Below, piece by piece: positions 18,376-30,169 of a DNA stretch of 64,000 nucleotides; positions within the stretch are counted from its first letter, which is position 1; every line of letters begins with the position of its first letter. The position numbers and the translations under genes are program-made. Location of the stretch: the NCBI GenBank assembly GCA_963810905.1, contig CAWEPG010000002.1, positions 496,001 to 560,000 of the forward strand, given 5' to 3'. The notes below the pieces were generated by a model. That model did not search any database, was not told where the DNA came from, and saw only the letters and a list, made by a program, of their open reading frames with translations. This stretch comes from CAWBAT01 sp963810905 (GTDB lineage: Bacteria > Acidobacteriota > Terriglobia > Versatilivoradales > Versatilivoraceae).

Positions 18376-19659
18376 ATGACTCTCTCTTCTACTCAGGCGT
18401 CCACCAGCTTAGACAGCAATTCCATCCCCTCTTGGAAGTGGGGAATCGTCTGGTTACTTTTCCTGGCCACGATGATTAACTACATGGACCGGCAAACCAT
18501 GCAGGCGACGTCAAGCCACCTGATTCGCCAGTTCTTTAACGGCAAAGAGAGAGGCTATGGGGAGGTGGAGTCCGCATTTCAATATGCGTTCGCACTGTCG
18601 CAGATCCTGGCTGGTTTCCTGGTGGACCGATTTAATGTGCGCTGGTTCTATTTGGGTGCATTGCTGGTCTGGTCGGCTGCTGGTCTCATGACAGGCGTGG
18701 TCAACACCATCGAGGCTCTGATCCTGTGTCGCATAGTCCTAGGAGCGGCCGAAGCGTTCAACTGGCCGTGTGCCGTCAGCGTGGTTCGGAGGATCATCCC
18801 ATTGGAGGCGAGAAGCCTGGCGAACGGGATCTTCCACAGCGGGGCCTCCATTGGAGCGGCTGTCACTCCTATCCTGGCTTGGGCGATGATCGGTCCGAGT
18901 GGAGAAAACTGGCAAAAGCTCTTCGTTGTGGTCGGCGCCATTGGCGGCCTGTGGGCTCTACTCTGGGTCATCGTTATCCGAGGGGATCGAGCCCGGGAGA
19001 TCGAGCATCAGAAACTCCCTCCCAATGACTATCCTCCCCCGGAGCCTGAGCTTCCCTTTCATCGCATCCTGGTGAGCCGGCTGTTCTGGATCACGATGAT
19101 GCTCAGCCTGACCGTCAATGTTTGCTGGCATTTCTTCCGCGCTTGGTTGCCTCGCATTCTGAGGAAAGACTTGCACTATAGCGAGGGAGAAATGCTCTGG
19201 ATGCTCGCGGCATTCTTCGTGGCAGCTGACTTGGGATCCATGCTGGCCGGTTATTGCACGCGCAAGCTGACGCAGGCCGGCTTCACAGTCGCTCGATCCC
19301 GTAAGCTCGTCAGTACCGGCACGTCGCTGCTTTGCCTTCTGGCTATACCTGTCGCGTTCAAACCGGCGCCCTGGTTGGCAATCCCTTTGGTCTTAATCGT
19401 GGCCGCAGGAGCCATGGGAGGATTTCCCAACATGTTTGCACTTTCACAGGAAACCTCACTTCGTCATACGGCCAAAGTCGTTGGACTGGCTGGTTCCCTC
19501 CCCTGGCTCGTGCTGGCCGTGCTCAATCCAATTATCGGAGGTCTCGCAGACCAGAGCGGGACATTTGCCCCCTCCGTAATGTGTGTCGCCTTTGTCCCCT
19601 TGCTGGGCTCGTCAGTTGGCTGGCTCTGGCCGGAGAAGCCTGAAGCAAGCGGGGCCTGA
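18376..19659 (+). CDS. MFS transporter, hexuronate (ExuT/ACS) type
   Basis: About 427 residues from ATG 18376; an in-frame TTG at 18307 would add 23 residues, and neither start has a strong ribosome-binding site. It has 12 predicted membrane helices. Family marks: 'MINYMDRQTMQATSSHLIRQF' in helix 1, the anion:cation symporter signature found in ExuT- and GudP-like carriers, then 'FLVDRFNVRWFYLGALLVW' (MFS loop 2-3 motif) and 'GAAEAFNWPCAVSVVRRIIP'. These carriers import hexuronates, glucarate or related sugar acids with protons. It follows the TPP-enzyme/dehydrogenase/SDR cassette in the same direction, which supports a sugar-acid substrate for all four. Confidence 0.85.
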   Translation: MTLSSTQASTSLDSNSIPSWKWGIVWLLFLATMINYMDRQTMQATSSHLIRQFFNGKERGYGEVESAFQYAFALSQILAGFLVDRFNVRWFYLGALLVWSAAGLMTGVVNTIEALILCRIVLGAAEAFNWPCAVSVVRRIIPLEARSLANGIFHSGASIGAAVTPILAWAMIGPSGENWQKLFVVVGAIGGLWALLWVIVIRGDRAREIEHQKLPPNDYPPPEPELPFHRILVSRLFWITMMLSLTVNVCWHFFRAWLPRILRKDLHYSEGEMLWMLAAFFVAADLGSMLAGYCTRKLTQAGFTVARSRKLVSTGTSLLCLLAIPVAFKPAPWLAIPLVLIVAAGAMGGFPNMFALSQETSLRHTAKVVGLAGSLPWLVLAVLNPIIGGLADQSGTFAPSVMCVAFVPLLGSSVGWLWPEKPEASGA

Positions 19660-20227
19660 AAACTCGGACTACTTACCGCAAGCGCCGCATGAGAGCATGC
19701 GGCCTACAACCCTGGAGGACAGACGGTCCCTTTCGGGGCTTCAATGTCGTGCACGCGATAACCAATATCGCAATCAGGTTGCGGTCACAAACAGTGTATC
19801 GTAAGATGTCTATCAGTAGGTCCGCCGTCTCATCAATACGGTTACCAATTCTGAGCGGTCTAGCCGTCGAGGGTTGAACGCGGGCGTTCAAGCTTGGGTC
19901 GGAGCGCCCGATCTACCCCTCTCCGCTGCCAGTTCGAAGTAACGTTTCTGTATTTCTGAATTGGAGTACAAATCTGCAGAAGTGGGTGTTGTCGCTTGGC
20001 TTCTGCAACTTAATTATTGGCACCGGGCATCATCGCAGATGGGTGCCGAAAGCCTTTGTCTATTCTCGAAGCAAACCCGAAGTGAGACTCAAGATTTTGT
20101 AGGACGCAGCTTCGCACAACAGGCCCGCGTTATTCATAATTTGCGTCATCGCGTCTGGGTGGGATCATACTGGAATGTGGCAGGAATCGCACTCGCACGT
20201 CTAACCAAATAAACAGGAGAAATCATC
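19660..20227. other. Intergenic region with a short hairpin
   Basis: About 570 bases. A perfect 8-bp hairpin GCCGCATG-agag-CATGCGGC at 19684-19703, followed by CTACAA, lies just after the MFS stop and may end its transcript, although no T-run follows. Nothing else is recognised. The last 40 bases carry the strong ACAGGAG ribosome-binding site of the next gene. Confidence 0.4.
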
Positions 20228-23200
20228 GTGAGGAATACATTATTGGGGAACAGAAAGGCAACAACGAAGGCTTCCTCTTGGCTCTCTTGCCCAGTGCTCC
20301 TGTGGGGGATTTTTGTCTTTGTCTCCCCCCAGACATCGATTGCATTTGACTGGACCGCCAGAAATGGTCCGGAGGGCGGATACGTTGCTCAGATCGCAGT
20401 AGATTATACCGACTCCAATATTGCGTATTTGGCCAGTTACGCTGGAGGAATCTTTAAGACCACCAATGGCGGCACGAGTTGGACCGATCTCCATGCTTAC
20501 TTCGGGTCTTCGAAAATCGTCCTTGATCCAACTAACCACACCACGGTTTATGTAGTGGGTGGGAATATCGTCAAAAGCACGGATGCAGGCACCAATTGGA
20601 CGATTCTCGATACCAAGCTCCCTTGCGGGGATGGTGCCAAAACTTTGGTCATAGATCCCAATAATTCAAGTACCCTCTATGCCATCATAGTCACCAAGGT
20701 GGGCACGACGGTGGATTACTACGTGATCAAGAGCACCAATGGGGGCACCAGTTGGAATCAGACAAGTTGGAATCAGCTAAGCTGGAAAGCGTACGCTTTG
20801 GCGATCGATCCGAGCAACAGCAGCATTCTGTATGCCAGCACGACGGCAGGTCTGATGAAGAGCACCGACGGTGGGGTGACTTGGAGTCCTTCCGGAACCG
20901 GGCTGGACACTGCCAATCTCGGAACCGTGGTGATCGACCCCAAGACCCCCAGCACTCTCTATATAGTCGCTGACGGGGCAGTCTATAAGAGTACCAATAG
21001 CGGTGGGCAATGGCAAATTTCCAGCAATGGGTGGCAATCCTTTGGCGGTCTGAAGGCTGAGGATCCGATTATTGATCCGCTCAGTCCTAACAATTTGTAT
21101 GTCATTGTAAAGGGAGGAGGCACTCTCAGCAACATCCCTGGAACCATCTACAAAACGATCGATGGGGGGGGGCACTGGAGTCCTCTCCTATTCGGCCCCC
21201 CCAATGCGAAGACGGATGCGCAGGTTGTCGCTCTAGCCCCCTCCAACCCTGTTAATCTCTATGCGGGCACCCTCAAGCATGGCGTGTTTAAGAGCGTCGA
21301 TAGCGGAACTGGCTGGGCCGCCAAGAACACCGGTCTCAAGGCTCTGATCGAATATATGGCATTGGATCCCACCGACAAGAACATAATCTATGCAGGCATC
21401 CCCGATTTGGGTGTTTTTCAAAGTACTGACGGTGGCAACAATTGGGTTTCGCGCAATGCGGGATTGGGGAGTCAAGTAGGTTGCAGCCCTGGCGATCAGT
21501 CCGGTCGGAAGCCATACTCTCTGGGCCTCCGTCAATAACGCCGTGACTCCAAGTACGGGTGGTTCGCTACCGGGCATCTTTAAATCCAACGATGGCGGGG
21601 CAACCTGGACAGTCACCATCAGCCCCCGGATAACTTTCTGTCATCAGCTCCAACAAAACTCGTTGCAGACCCGGTCAATCCTGATGGACTGTATGCGCTG
21701 GGTATTGACGGCGTGTACCGTACCACCGATGGAGGTACCACTTGGTTTACTTCTAGAAATGGGGTGCCCGACAACGCTCTCTTGAACAGTCTCGCCATTG
21801 ATCCCAAGAATCCGATGGTTCTGTACTTGGGTTTATATAACTCTACATCCGGTAACTCTCTCTATAAGAGCACCGATGGCGGCATCATGTGGTATCCTTC
21901 GTCCACAGGACTGCCCAACTTGCTGGATATCTACGACCTAGCCATCGATCCCAAAACTTCTTCGAGCGTTTATGCAGCCGTCCTTTCTTCGACTACGGTC
22001 AATGGCGGAGTTTTCAAGAGCATCGACAGCGGCGGAAGCTGGCAAGACACTACCTCCGAAATCAAACCGCTGATTACCGGCTACACTCCTACACAATATG
22101 ACAATATTCATTATGCCGGCGCTATACCGAATTGCCCGAGCCCATTCTTAACCACCGCATTTAATTTAGCCATCGACTCTAATACTCCGGCAACTCTTTT
22201 TGCGGTCGTGAATGGATTTGTTCTCCGCACCACGGATGGAGCCGGCACTTGGGTGATTGCTCACTCCGGCTTGCCGTTTGTTCCCTTTCAAATTGGGATC
22301 AGCCCAGCCGATCACACGGCAGCTTACGTTGCTAACCAAGGGATCTGGGTCTATACCGGCACCGGTGGAAGTGGAGGCGGGGGTGGTAGCACTGCAACCC
22401 TCATGCTGACTTCTCCTAATGGCGGCGAAAACTGGGTGGTCGGGTCCAGCCATAATATTACCTGGTCGAATACCGGAACGATTGACAACGTCAAAATCGA
22501 GATTTCCACCGACGGCGGAACCAATTACTCGCCTGTCGTCGCTTCCACGCCGAACACGGGCAGCTATAGTTGGACGGTTCCTAATTCTGCTTCTACCACC
22601 GTTAAAATACGCGTTAGCGACGCCGCTGGAACGGCCTCCTACTCCAGCGACGGCAACTTTACGATCTCAACCAGCGGCGGTGGGAGTGGTGGTGGCGGCG
22701 TTTCAACCGACCTGTTCGTGCCAGTCGTGCTATCCAGCAGTGGAGTCGGTGACTCGTTCTTTACGACGGAGTTAACTTTCACCAACCGTGGTACCTTAAC
22801 CGCTAATGTTGACCTCAGTTACACCGCGACCGCTGGCGGAGGAAGTGGAACCGCATCGACAACTATTCCTCGTGGCCAGTCGGTGTTTTCGAATGGCATT
22901 GACTATCTGAAGACCATCGGACTCTCCATACCCGATACGGGAAGCAGGATAGGGACCTTGCGAGCTCATTTTTCCAATCTCAATTCGGCTTTAGACGCTA
23001 ACATCACTGCTCGGACTACAACCGAAGTCAAGGACAGTGGTGGGACTCTGATAGGCCGCACCGGGCTGGCTTATCCGGCAATTCAAGTTGACTCCTTGCA
23101 GGTGGCGGGGCCGTGGGATTACCTCAGGAGCGTCCGGAAGGAAATTACCGAAGCCAAGGAAAACGGCGGGAACCATCTGAAAGGAGCCGGCCTGTCCGAT

Positions 23201-24307
23201 TCGGTAATTCCGGTCAGTGCGATTTCGGCTACTTCTCCCTATATCTGTGGATTGCGTCAAAATACGACTGACCGGTCCAATGTGGCCTTCCAAAACATGG
23301 GAGCTGCAGGAGACGGGAGCATTACCTTGCAAGTCACTGTCTTCGATGGCAACAGTTCCTTCTCCCAGGTTTTGCCTCTGATTGTCTTGGAACCAGGCGC
23401 CTTTAATCAGATCAGCAACGTGCTCGCGTCGAATGGTCTGTCCTTGACGAACGGTTATGTCAAAGTGGAGCGAATTGCTGGCACAGCTCCTTACTATGCT
23501 TATGGGGTCGTCAATGATCAGGTCAATTCCGACGGTTCCTTTGTGAGCCCTCAGCCAGGTGGAACGACCGGCGGGAGTGGATTAACCTTGCCGGTTATCG
23601 TCCAGACAAGTGCCTTCATCAGCGAATTGGACGTGACCAATTTCTCCAGTCAGGCACGAACCGTTAATTTTACGTTTGTGGCCGATGCCATCACGACGGC
23701 GGACAAAACGGCCCATTTTAGTATTAACATCCCGGCCGGGCGGCAGCAGATCATTCCCGATATCTTTGCCTACATGAGAAGCAATGCGGTGGCCGGGATA
23801 GGCCCCGCGGGAACCACAATTGCCGGAGCTCTGTTCGCCACGGCCACGGGCGGAGATATCAGCGGGGTGGTGTTGGGGGCACGGACTTCCGCGGCAGGAG
23901 GAACCGCCGGCGGGCGTTTTGGACTCTTTTACACCGCCGTGCCATATGGCGAGGCTTCGACGACGAGCGCCTGGGTGTTCGGATTGCAGCAGAATTCTGA
24001 AAACCGCACCAATCTCGCCATTGTGAATACCGGTGAAACGGATGCCAGCGATGACACCTTTGTCATTGACCTTTATGATGGGGCGACAGGAATCCTCGTC
24101 AATTCCACGGATCCCATTAATCTCAAAGCTCGCGGCTGGATTCAGATTGGTGCGATCTTAACTAGCGCCCCCGGAGTACAACAAGGTTATGCCCAGGTGC
24201 GCCGCACTGCAGGCAATAACCCGTTCATCACTTATGCGGTGATCAATGATGGCGCCGGTCCAGGACAGCGGACGGGCGATGGGGCTTATATCGGCAGCAG
24301 TCAATGA
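20228..24307 (+). CDS. Secreted BNR/Asp-box propeller protein, tandem copy 1 (two compensating frameshifts)
   Basis: About 1,359 residues from GTG 20228 (CAGGAG upstream). Order: signal peptide; ~690 residues with about ten Asp-box repeats (S-T-(D/N)-G-G-x-x-W, such as 'KSTDAGTNW' and 'QSTDGGNNW'), i.e. a sortilin/BNR-like beta-propeller; a Gly-rich linker; an Ig-like Kre9/Knh1-type domain ('LTSPNGGENWVVGSSHNITW'); a second Gly linker; and a long C-terminal region opening 'DLFVPVVLSSSG' with two related beta modules. An extra G near 21478 and a missing C in a C-run near 21623 shift the frame and then restore it; the intervening frame still encodes Asp-box sequence, so this is most simply an assembly error. 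It probably acts at the cell surface in glycan or protein binding. A paralogue follows. Confidence 0.75.
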
Positions 24308-24330
24308 TCATCCAGTCAGCCGTGTTACGG

Positions 24331-24362
24331 ATGAAGCCGCCTTCCTTTCAAGGGAGAATGAA
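24331..24362 (+). terminator. Degenerate terminator after copy 1
   Basis: The sequence GAAGCCGCCTTCCTTT..AAGGGAG matches the left arm of the intact terminator at 28963 after copy 2, but the right arm (AGGAGGCGGC) and the T-run have decayed. Copy 1 may therefore read through towards copy 2. Confidence 0.4.
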
Positions 24363-24846
24363 TCTTGCTCGTATTTGCTGACGGTATTTGAGCTCTTTTT
24401 GCGTAATGCAGACTGAAGACTCAGCACGATCGTATCGTCCCCCTCAGTCCCTATCTTGAATACTGGGCGTTGGGCGGGGACAAACTGCTTAATTAGCAAG
24501 CCATGCTCTGATAGCTGATGATATCGGCAACTTCCACCAAGACGTGGAAAGCTTGTTTGAAATTACATTAGATCCCGAGGGCTACTATCGTTGGGGACAT
24601 TGAACCCGACTCCAACAAATGTGTCCGGATACATGTACATCCAGCAGCGTTGCTTGCCGGGTGTAGAAGGGTTTTGGGTTTTTGGAGTACAATCGAAGCA
24701 TGACCAAAGATTTTACAGAACACGATTCCGTAAAGTAGACCAGTAACATTAAAAAACCGGTGACTGAGCGCTAGAGTACGATTACAGCGAAATGTGGAAT
24801 GAGTCGCACTCTGCAACCCAAGTAAAAATAGACAGGAGAAATCACC

Positions 24847-27800
24847 GTGACGAAGACAACACTTGGAATCAGAAAAGCCACAACGAATTCTTCAATTTCT
24901 TGGCTCTCTTGTGCAGTGGTCCTGTGGGGGATTTTTACAGTTGTTTTCCCCCAGACAGCGGTTGCCCTTGACTGGACCGCCCGAAACGGGCCAGAGGGTG
25001 GATATATTGCTCAGATCACCGTTGACCGTACGGACCACAACATTATTTACCTCTCAAATTATGCGGGAATCTATAAAACCACCAATGGCGGAAATAGCTG
25101 GACTAACCTGAACTTGTATTTCGGTAGTTCCAAAATCCTTATCGATCCCGCCAACCACAATACGCTCTACATCGGCAACGGCAATGTCATCAAGAGTACG
25201 GACGCAGGAACCAACTGGACCATTCTGGACACGAAGCTCCCCTGCGGCGATGGAACCAAGTCGTTGGTGATCGATCCCAAGAACAGCAGCACGCTCTATG
25301 CCCCCGTAATTACAAGGGTCGGCACGACACTGGACTATTACGTCATCAAGAGTACCAACGGCGGAACGACTTGGACGAAACTAACTTGGAAGGCTTACGC
25401 TTTGGCAGTTGATCCCACCAACAGCAGCATTCTGTACGCCAGCACGACAACCGGGCTCCAGAAAAGCACGGACGGTGGCGGCACTTGGAGTTCCGCCGGA
25501 ACGGGTTTGCCGACCGGCCAACAGCTTGGTACTCCGGTGATTGACCCGCAGACGCCCGCAACTCTTTACGTAGCCGTGGCGGATGCCGTTTACAAGACCA
25601 CAAACAGCGGCGGGCAGTGGCAAATTTCCAAGACCGGAATTAGTGGAGTGAATTTGACGGATCCGGTTGTCGACCCCCAAACGCCGAGCAATGTGTATGT
25701 GATCGCGACGTCAAGCACGAACGCGCTTGGTGTTCTCTACAAGAGCACGAATGGCGGAGATCAGTGGAACGCTGTTGACTTGGGCAATTCAGATTACGGT
25801 GCTCTCGTCATCGAGGTCGATCCAGCCAACTCTGCCACCTTGTATACCGGAACCTTGGCAAACGGTGTGCTAAAGAGCACAAATTCTGGGGCGAGCTGGG
25901 CCGCCAAGAACACAGGAATCAAAGCCCTGGTCCAATACATGGCGCTGGATGCATCCAACAAGAACACGATTTTCGCCGGTTTATTTGGAGAGGGAGTTTT
26001 TCAGAGTACCGATGGTGGAAACAACTGGACCGCAAAAAATGCGGGTTTGCAGGGCCTGATGGTAAAAGGATTGGCGATGAGTCAGGTGGGTAGTCGGATC
26101 CTTTACGTTTCGATTCAGAATGCCACGGTGCAGAACTTATGGAGGCTTTATATTTTCATTGCCTGGGATTTACAAATCCAGCAATGGAGGCACCAGTTGG
26201 ACGCTCACCACAATCCCCGCGGATAATTTTGGATTTATTGCTCCCACGGTGCTCGTGCCTGACCCGGTGGATCCAAATGGGATCTATGCCGTCGCCTATA
26301 CCCAAATCTACCACAGCACCGATGCTGGCGCGACCTGGAATTCTTCCACTACAGGTTTGCCTTTGGGTGGTGGTGCGGTCGTTAATACGCTAGCTGTCGA
26401 CCCTAAGACCCCGGCCACTCTCTATGCAGGATTGTATTCAGGTGTCTCGGTCCCGGCTTTGATCTACAAGAGCAACAACAGTGGAATTAGCTGGAGTCCT
26501 TCGGGAACCGGATTACCCAATACGTTAGGTGTTTTCGACCTTGCCGTCGACCCTGTTAATTCTGCCAATGTCTATGCTTCCTTGGTCGCTTCCTCCACAG
26601 TCAACGGAGGTATTTTCAAAAGTGTCGATAACGGCGGTAGCTGGCAAAACACCACTTCCGGAATCGAGCCAGCTGATCAAGAATTATTCAGACCCAGGCT
26701 TCGGAAACATCCACTATGCGGGCAGCCCACTCAATTGTCCCTTTCCGTTTTTGATCAGCGCCAACAATATAGCAATTGATCCCACGACACCATCTGTTCT
26801 CTTTGCGATCGTAGACGGATTTGTCTTGCGGACATCTGATGCTGCGGGGACATGGACCATCGCTCAGTCCGGATTGCCATTCTCTGCCTCTGAAATCGAG
26901 GTGAGCCATGCCGACCACACGACTGTGTATGCAGCAAACCAGGGCATCTTTATCTACACCGGCACCGGAGGGAGTGGAGGCGGTGGGGGAGGGGGCGGCG
27001 GTGGTGGCTCTGCGACCCTTACCGTTGACTTCTCCTAATGGCAGCGAAAACTGGGTGGTCGGGTCCACCCACAGCATTACCTGGACAACCACTGGAACGG
27101 TTAACAATGTCAAAATCGAGATTTCAACCAACGGTGGAACCAGTTACTCGACTATCGTCGCTTCCACGCCGAACACGGGAAGCTACAATTGGACGGTTCC
27201 CAATTCAGCTTCGACTTCCGTTAAAATACGCGTTAGCGATGCCGCTGGAACGGCCACTGACACCAGCAACGGCAACTTCACGATCTCGACCTCGGGTAGG
27301 CGGCGGTGGGGGTGGCGGCGGTAGCGCTTCAAGCGACTTGTTCGTGCCAGTCGTGCTTTCCAGCAGTGGAGTCGGTGGTTCGTTCTTTACCACGGAGCTG
27401 ACGTTCACCATCCTGGGAACCTCTACCGCTAACGTTGATTTGAGTTACACCGCGACCAATGGCGGAGGTACCACAACCGGATCGACAACCATTCCTCCTG
27501 GCCAGTCTATATTTTCGAATTCCATTGACTATCTGATTTCCAAAGGGCTCTTAATACCGGCCACGGGAAACAGGGTCGGGACCTTGCAAGCTCATATTTC
27601 CAATCTCAATTCGGCGTCAGATGCCAACATCATTGCCCGGACCACCACCGCCGTGAAGGACAGTGGCGGAAACGTCTGATAGGCCATGCCGGCCTGGCTT
27701 ATAGAGCACTCAATTACGATCCCTCAGCGGGCTATTGGGATTACCTCAGGCGCGTCCGCGATGATATTACCGATGTCAAGCAAAACGGGACGAACCACCT

Positions 27801-28935
27801 GAAAGACGCTGCCCTTTCGCAATCGGTAATTCCGGCCAGCTTGGCTTTATCCGATCCCATTTATATCTGCGGGTTCCGCCAGAACGCGACAGACCGATCC
27901 AATGTGGCATTTCAGAATATTGGCCGCTAATGGCGGCCCGAACGTCACATTGCAAGTCACGGTTTTCGACGGCAACGGCTCATTCTCCAAAGTACTGCCC
28001 TAACATTGTGCTGAGCCCGGGCGGGTTCTAATCAGATTAGCGGTGTGCTCACGATCAAATGGCCTGTCGTTGACAAACGGTTATGTCAAAGTGGAGCGGA
28101 TAACCGGCACTGCTTCCTACTATGCTTATGGCGTCGTCAATGATCAGGTCAATTCCGATGGTTCATTCGTGGTTCCGCAGCCAGCCAGCAGCGCCCCGGT
28201 GGCCGGCTTGACCTTGCCGGTCATTGTCCAGACCACTACTTTCATCAGTGAAGTGGTTTTGGCTAATTTTTCCAGTCAGGCTCGCACCGTAAATTTCAGC
28301 TTTGTGGCCGATGCCATCACGACAGCTGATAAGACGGCCCACTTTAGTATTAACATCCCGGCCGGGCGGCAGCAGATCATTCCGGATATCTTTGCCTACA
28401 TGAGAAGCAATGCGGTGGCCGGGATAGGCCCAGCGGGAACCACCATTGCCGGAGCCCTGTTCGCCACGGCCACGGGCGGGGACATCAGCGGCGTAGTCTT
28501 GGGTGCACGAACTTCCGCGGCAGGAGGCACCGCCGGCGGGCGTTTCGGGCTCTTCTACACGGCCGTGCCGTATGGCCAGGCTTCGACCACGAGCGCCTGG
28601 GTGTTTGGATTGCAGCAGAATTCTGAAAACCGGACCAATCTCGCCATTGTGAATACCGGTGAAACCGATGCCAGCGATGACACCTTTGTCATTGACCTTT
28701 ATGATGGGGCGACAGGAAACCTCGTCAAAACCATGGATCCCATTAGTCCTCAAGGCTCGCGGCTGGATTCAGATCGGCACGATTCTCAACTAGCGCCCCG
28801 GGAGTACAACAAGGTTATGCTCACGTGCGCCGCACCGCAGGCAACAACCCGTTCATCACTTATGCGGTGATCAATGATGGCGCCGGTCCAGGACAACGGA
28901 CGGGCGATGGGGCATATATCGGCAGCAGTCAATGA
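24847..28935 (+). CDS. Secreted BNR/Asp-box propeller protein, tandem copy 2 (many frameshifts)
   Basis: A paralogue of 20228-24307 with the same start context (GTG, CAGGAGAAATCACC), signal peptide, Asp-box propeller ('KSTDAGTNW', 'KSTNGGTTW', 'QSTDGGNNW'), Kre9-like domain, Gly linkers and C-terminal modules, ending in the same 'GDGAYIGSSQ'. At least eight single-base shifts are visible, near 26110, 26680, 27020 (G-run), 27300 (G-run), 27675, 27925, 28010-28030 and 28750-28790. No in-frame stop substitution is needed to read it through. The N-terminal halves of the two copies have drifted apart while their last ~600 bases are nearly identical. Either it is a decaying pseudogene or this stretch is poorly sequenced; the intact terminator right after it favours a live gene. 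Confidence 0.65.
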
Positions 28936-28962
28936 TCCTCATATCGGCCGTATAAGTCTAGA

Positions 28963-28995
28963 AAGCCGCCTTCCTTAACAAGGAGGCGGCTTTTT
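28963..28995 (+). terminator. Rho-independent terminator after copy 2
   Basis: The stem GCCGCC..TCCTT / AAGGA..GGCGGC, with a 3-base loop and a T bulge, is followed by TTTTT. It lies about 30 bases after the stop of the second BNR gene. Confidence 0.8.
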
Positions 28996-29068
28996 AATTT
29001 CAAAACAAAAGCCAGGCTAGATTAATGGAGTGGTTACCGGTAAGTAACGGAATGGTTGGTCATCGTTC

Positions 29069-29667
29069 ATGACACACATTGAAGTCCTCATGGGCGATAT
29101 TACAAGGCAGGCGGTTGACGCCATTGTAAATGCGGCAAACTCGAGTCTACTTGGAGGCGGTGGTGTGGACGGTGCGATTCATCGTGCCGCAGGACCCAAA
29201 CTTCTCGAGGAATGCCGCACGCTTCATGGTTGTAAAACTGGAGAAGCCAAAATCACAAAAGGATACAATTGCCCGCAAAATTTGTCATTCACACGGTTGG
29301 ACCGGTTTACAGTGGAAAAAATCCCATGGAAGAAGCGGAATTACTCAAGAGCTGTTACCGAAACTGTATCCGGATTGCCAATGAGCGTGGGCTTCAATCC
29401 CTCGCCTTTCCGTCCATTTCGACGGGTGCTTACGGCTATCCCATCGAAAAGGCCTGCCGCACGGCCTTGCAGTCTGTAAAAGAAGAGCTCGAAAACGCAA
29501 CGACGTTGGAGCGCGTCCTCTTCGTGACCTTCTCACCTTCAGACTTCCAGAAGTATCAAGAGGCCTATCGAGAGATCTCCAACCTGCATAAGGTCTTGTT
29601 CTGCTGGTTGCGCAGGTTGACTGCCGGCTCGGACCTGTCGTCGAACAGCCCGAATCCGGTACCTTAG
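29069..29667 (+). CDS. Macro-domain protein (ADP-ribosyl deacylase type), frameshifted
   Basis: The first frame (ATG 29069) gives 'VLMGDITRQAVDAIVNAANSSLLGGGGVDGAIHRAAG', the ADP-ribose-binding signature of macro domains: Asp near 10, NAANs near 23, GGGGVDGAIH loop. After one missing T near 29270 the next frame continues 'PAKFVIHTVGPVY', 'LKSCYRNCIRIANERGL' and 'LAFPSISTGAYGYP', the second half of the same domain. The length, about 198 residues, fits the YmdB/MacroD class that hydrolyses O-acetyl-ADP-ribose and mono-ADP-ribosylated protein. The last ~25 residues are atypical and may reflect read-through past the natural end. It stands alone, with no DNA-targeting toxin beside it. Confidence 0.8.
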
Positions 29668-29738
29668 GAAAAGCCGGAGGTTTGTAAACCGCTCAAAGCG
29701 CCGATGGCTGGAGTCACTCATAGTGGGTGGCTTCAAGA

Positions 29739-29780
29739 ATCCCCCTTCGAAGGGGGCAGCAGCCACAGGCTGCGGGGGAT
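29739..29780. repeat. Nested GC-rich palindrome
   Basis: ATCCCCC (29739) can pair with GGGGGAT (29774-29780). Inside it, CCCCCTTCGAAGGGGG is self-complementary and GCAGC..GCTGC forms a second stem. It lies in the gap after the macro-domain gene, just before the MITE-like copy 2. Confidence 0.5.
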
Positions 29781-29804
29781 GTCCGGCTCGGAGAGAACCT
29801 GGAA

Positions 29805-29913
29805 GCTCTGTAGGGAACGGACGCTGTTCCGATCCTTGTTGAGCGATGAAACTAATTAAATTCTGCGCTCCGTAATGCCTGGGGAACGCTGCGGCGAGCG
29901 TTCCCAACAGAGC
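29805..29913 (+). repeat. ~109-bp dispersed element with terminal inverted repeats, copy 2
   Basis: The ends are GCTCTGTAGGGAACG and CGTTCCCAACAGAGC, inverted repeats of 15 bases with one mismatch. The interior shares 'GGACGCTGTTCCG', 'AATTAAATTCTG.GCTCCG' and 'GGGGAACGCTGCGGCGAGCG' with the copies at 10638 and 42809. It has no coding capacity. Confidence 0.7.
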
Positions 29914-30169
29914 AGATTCGAGGATCTCCAGCGCAAAAAAGGATTCTGGCGAGAGGATTCCAAAATATTTGAATCTCGTATGACGGTTTTTCGAGGGTTT
30001 TCGCGCAATGCATAAGGAAGGCTGGATTGCACGCGGGTGAATGATGTCCCCCGTTGAGCATACTTTGTGCACACGGCGGTCCGACAGGATGACGGACCAC
30101 CTGGAGACGAAAAACCAATTTCAGAATTTGAATTGAATATCAATGATCAAAGTATCTAAGGAGACCCTT

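Noticed and set aside
22360..22400. Gly-rich linker repeats considered as a tandem DNA repeat or phase-variation tract
   Set aside because: They encode ordinary flexible linkers between domains in both BNR genes; length differences there are small and partly due to apparent indel errors.
29539..30072. 177-codon minus-strand frame across the macro-domain 3' end and the following gap
   Set aside because: It runs antisense through the macro-domain gene and through palindromic repeats; no motif or ribosome-binding site.
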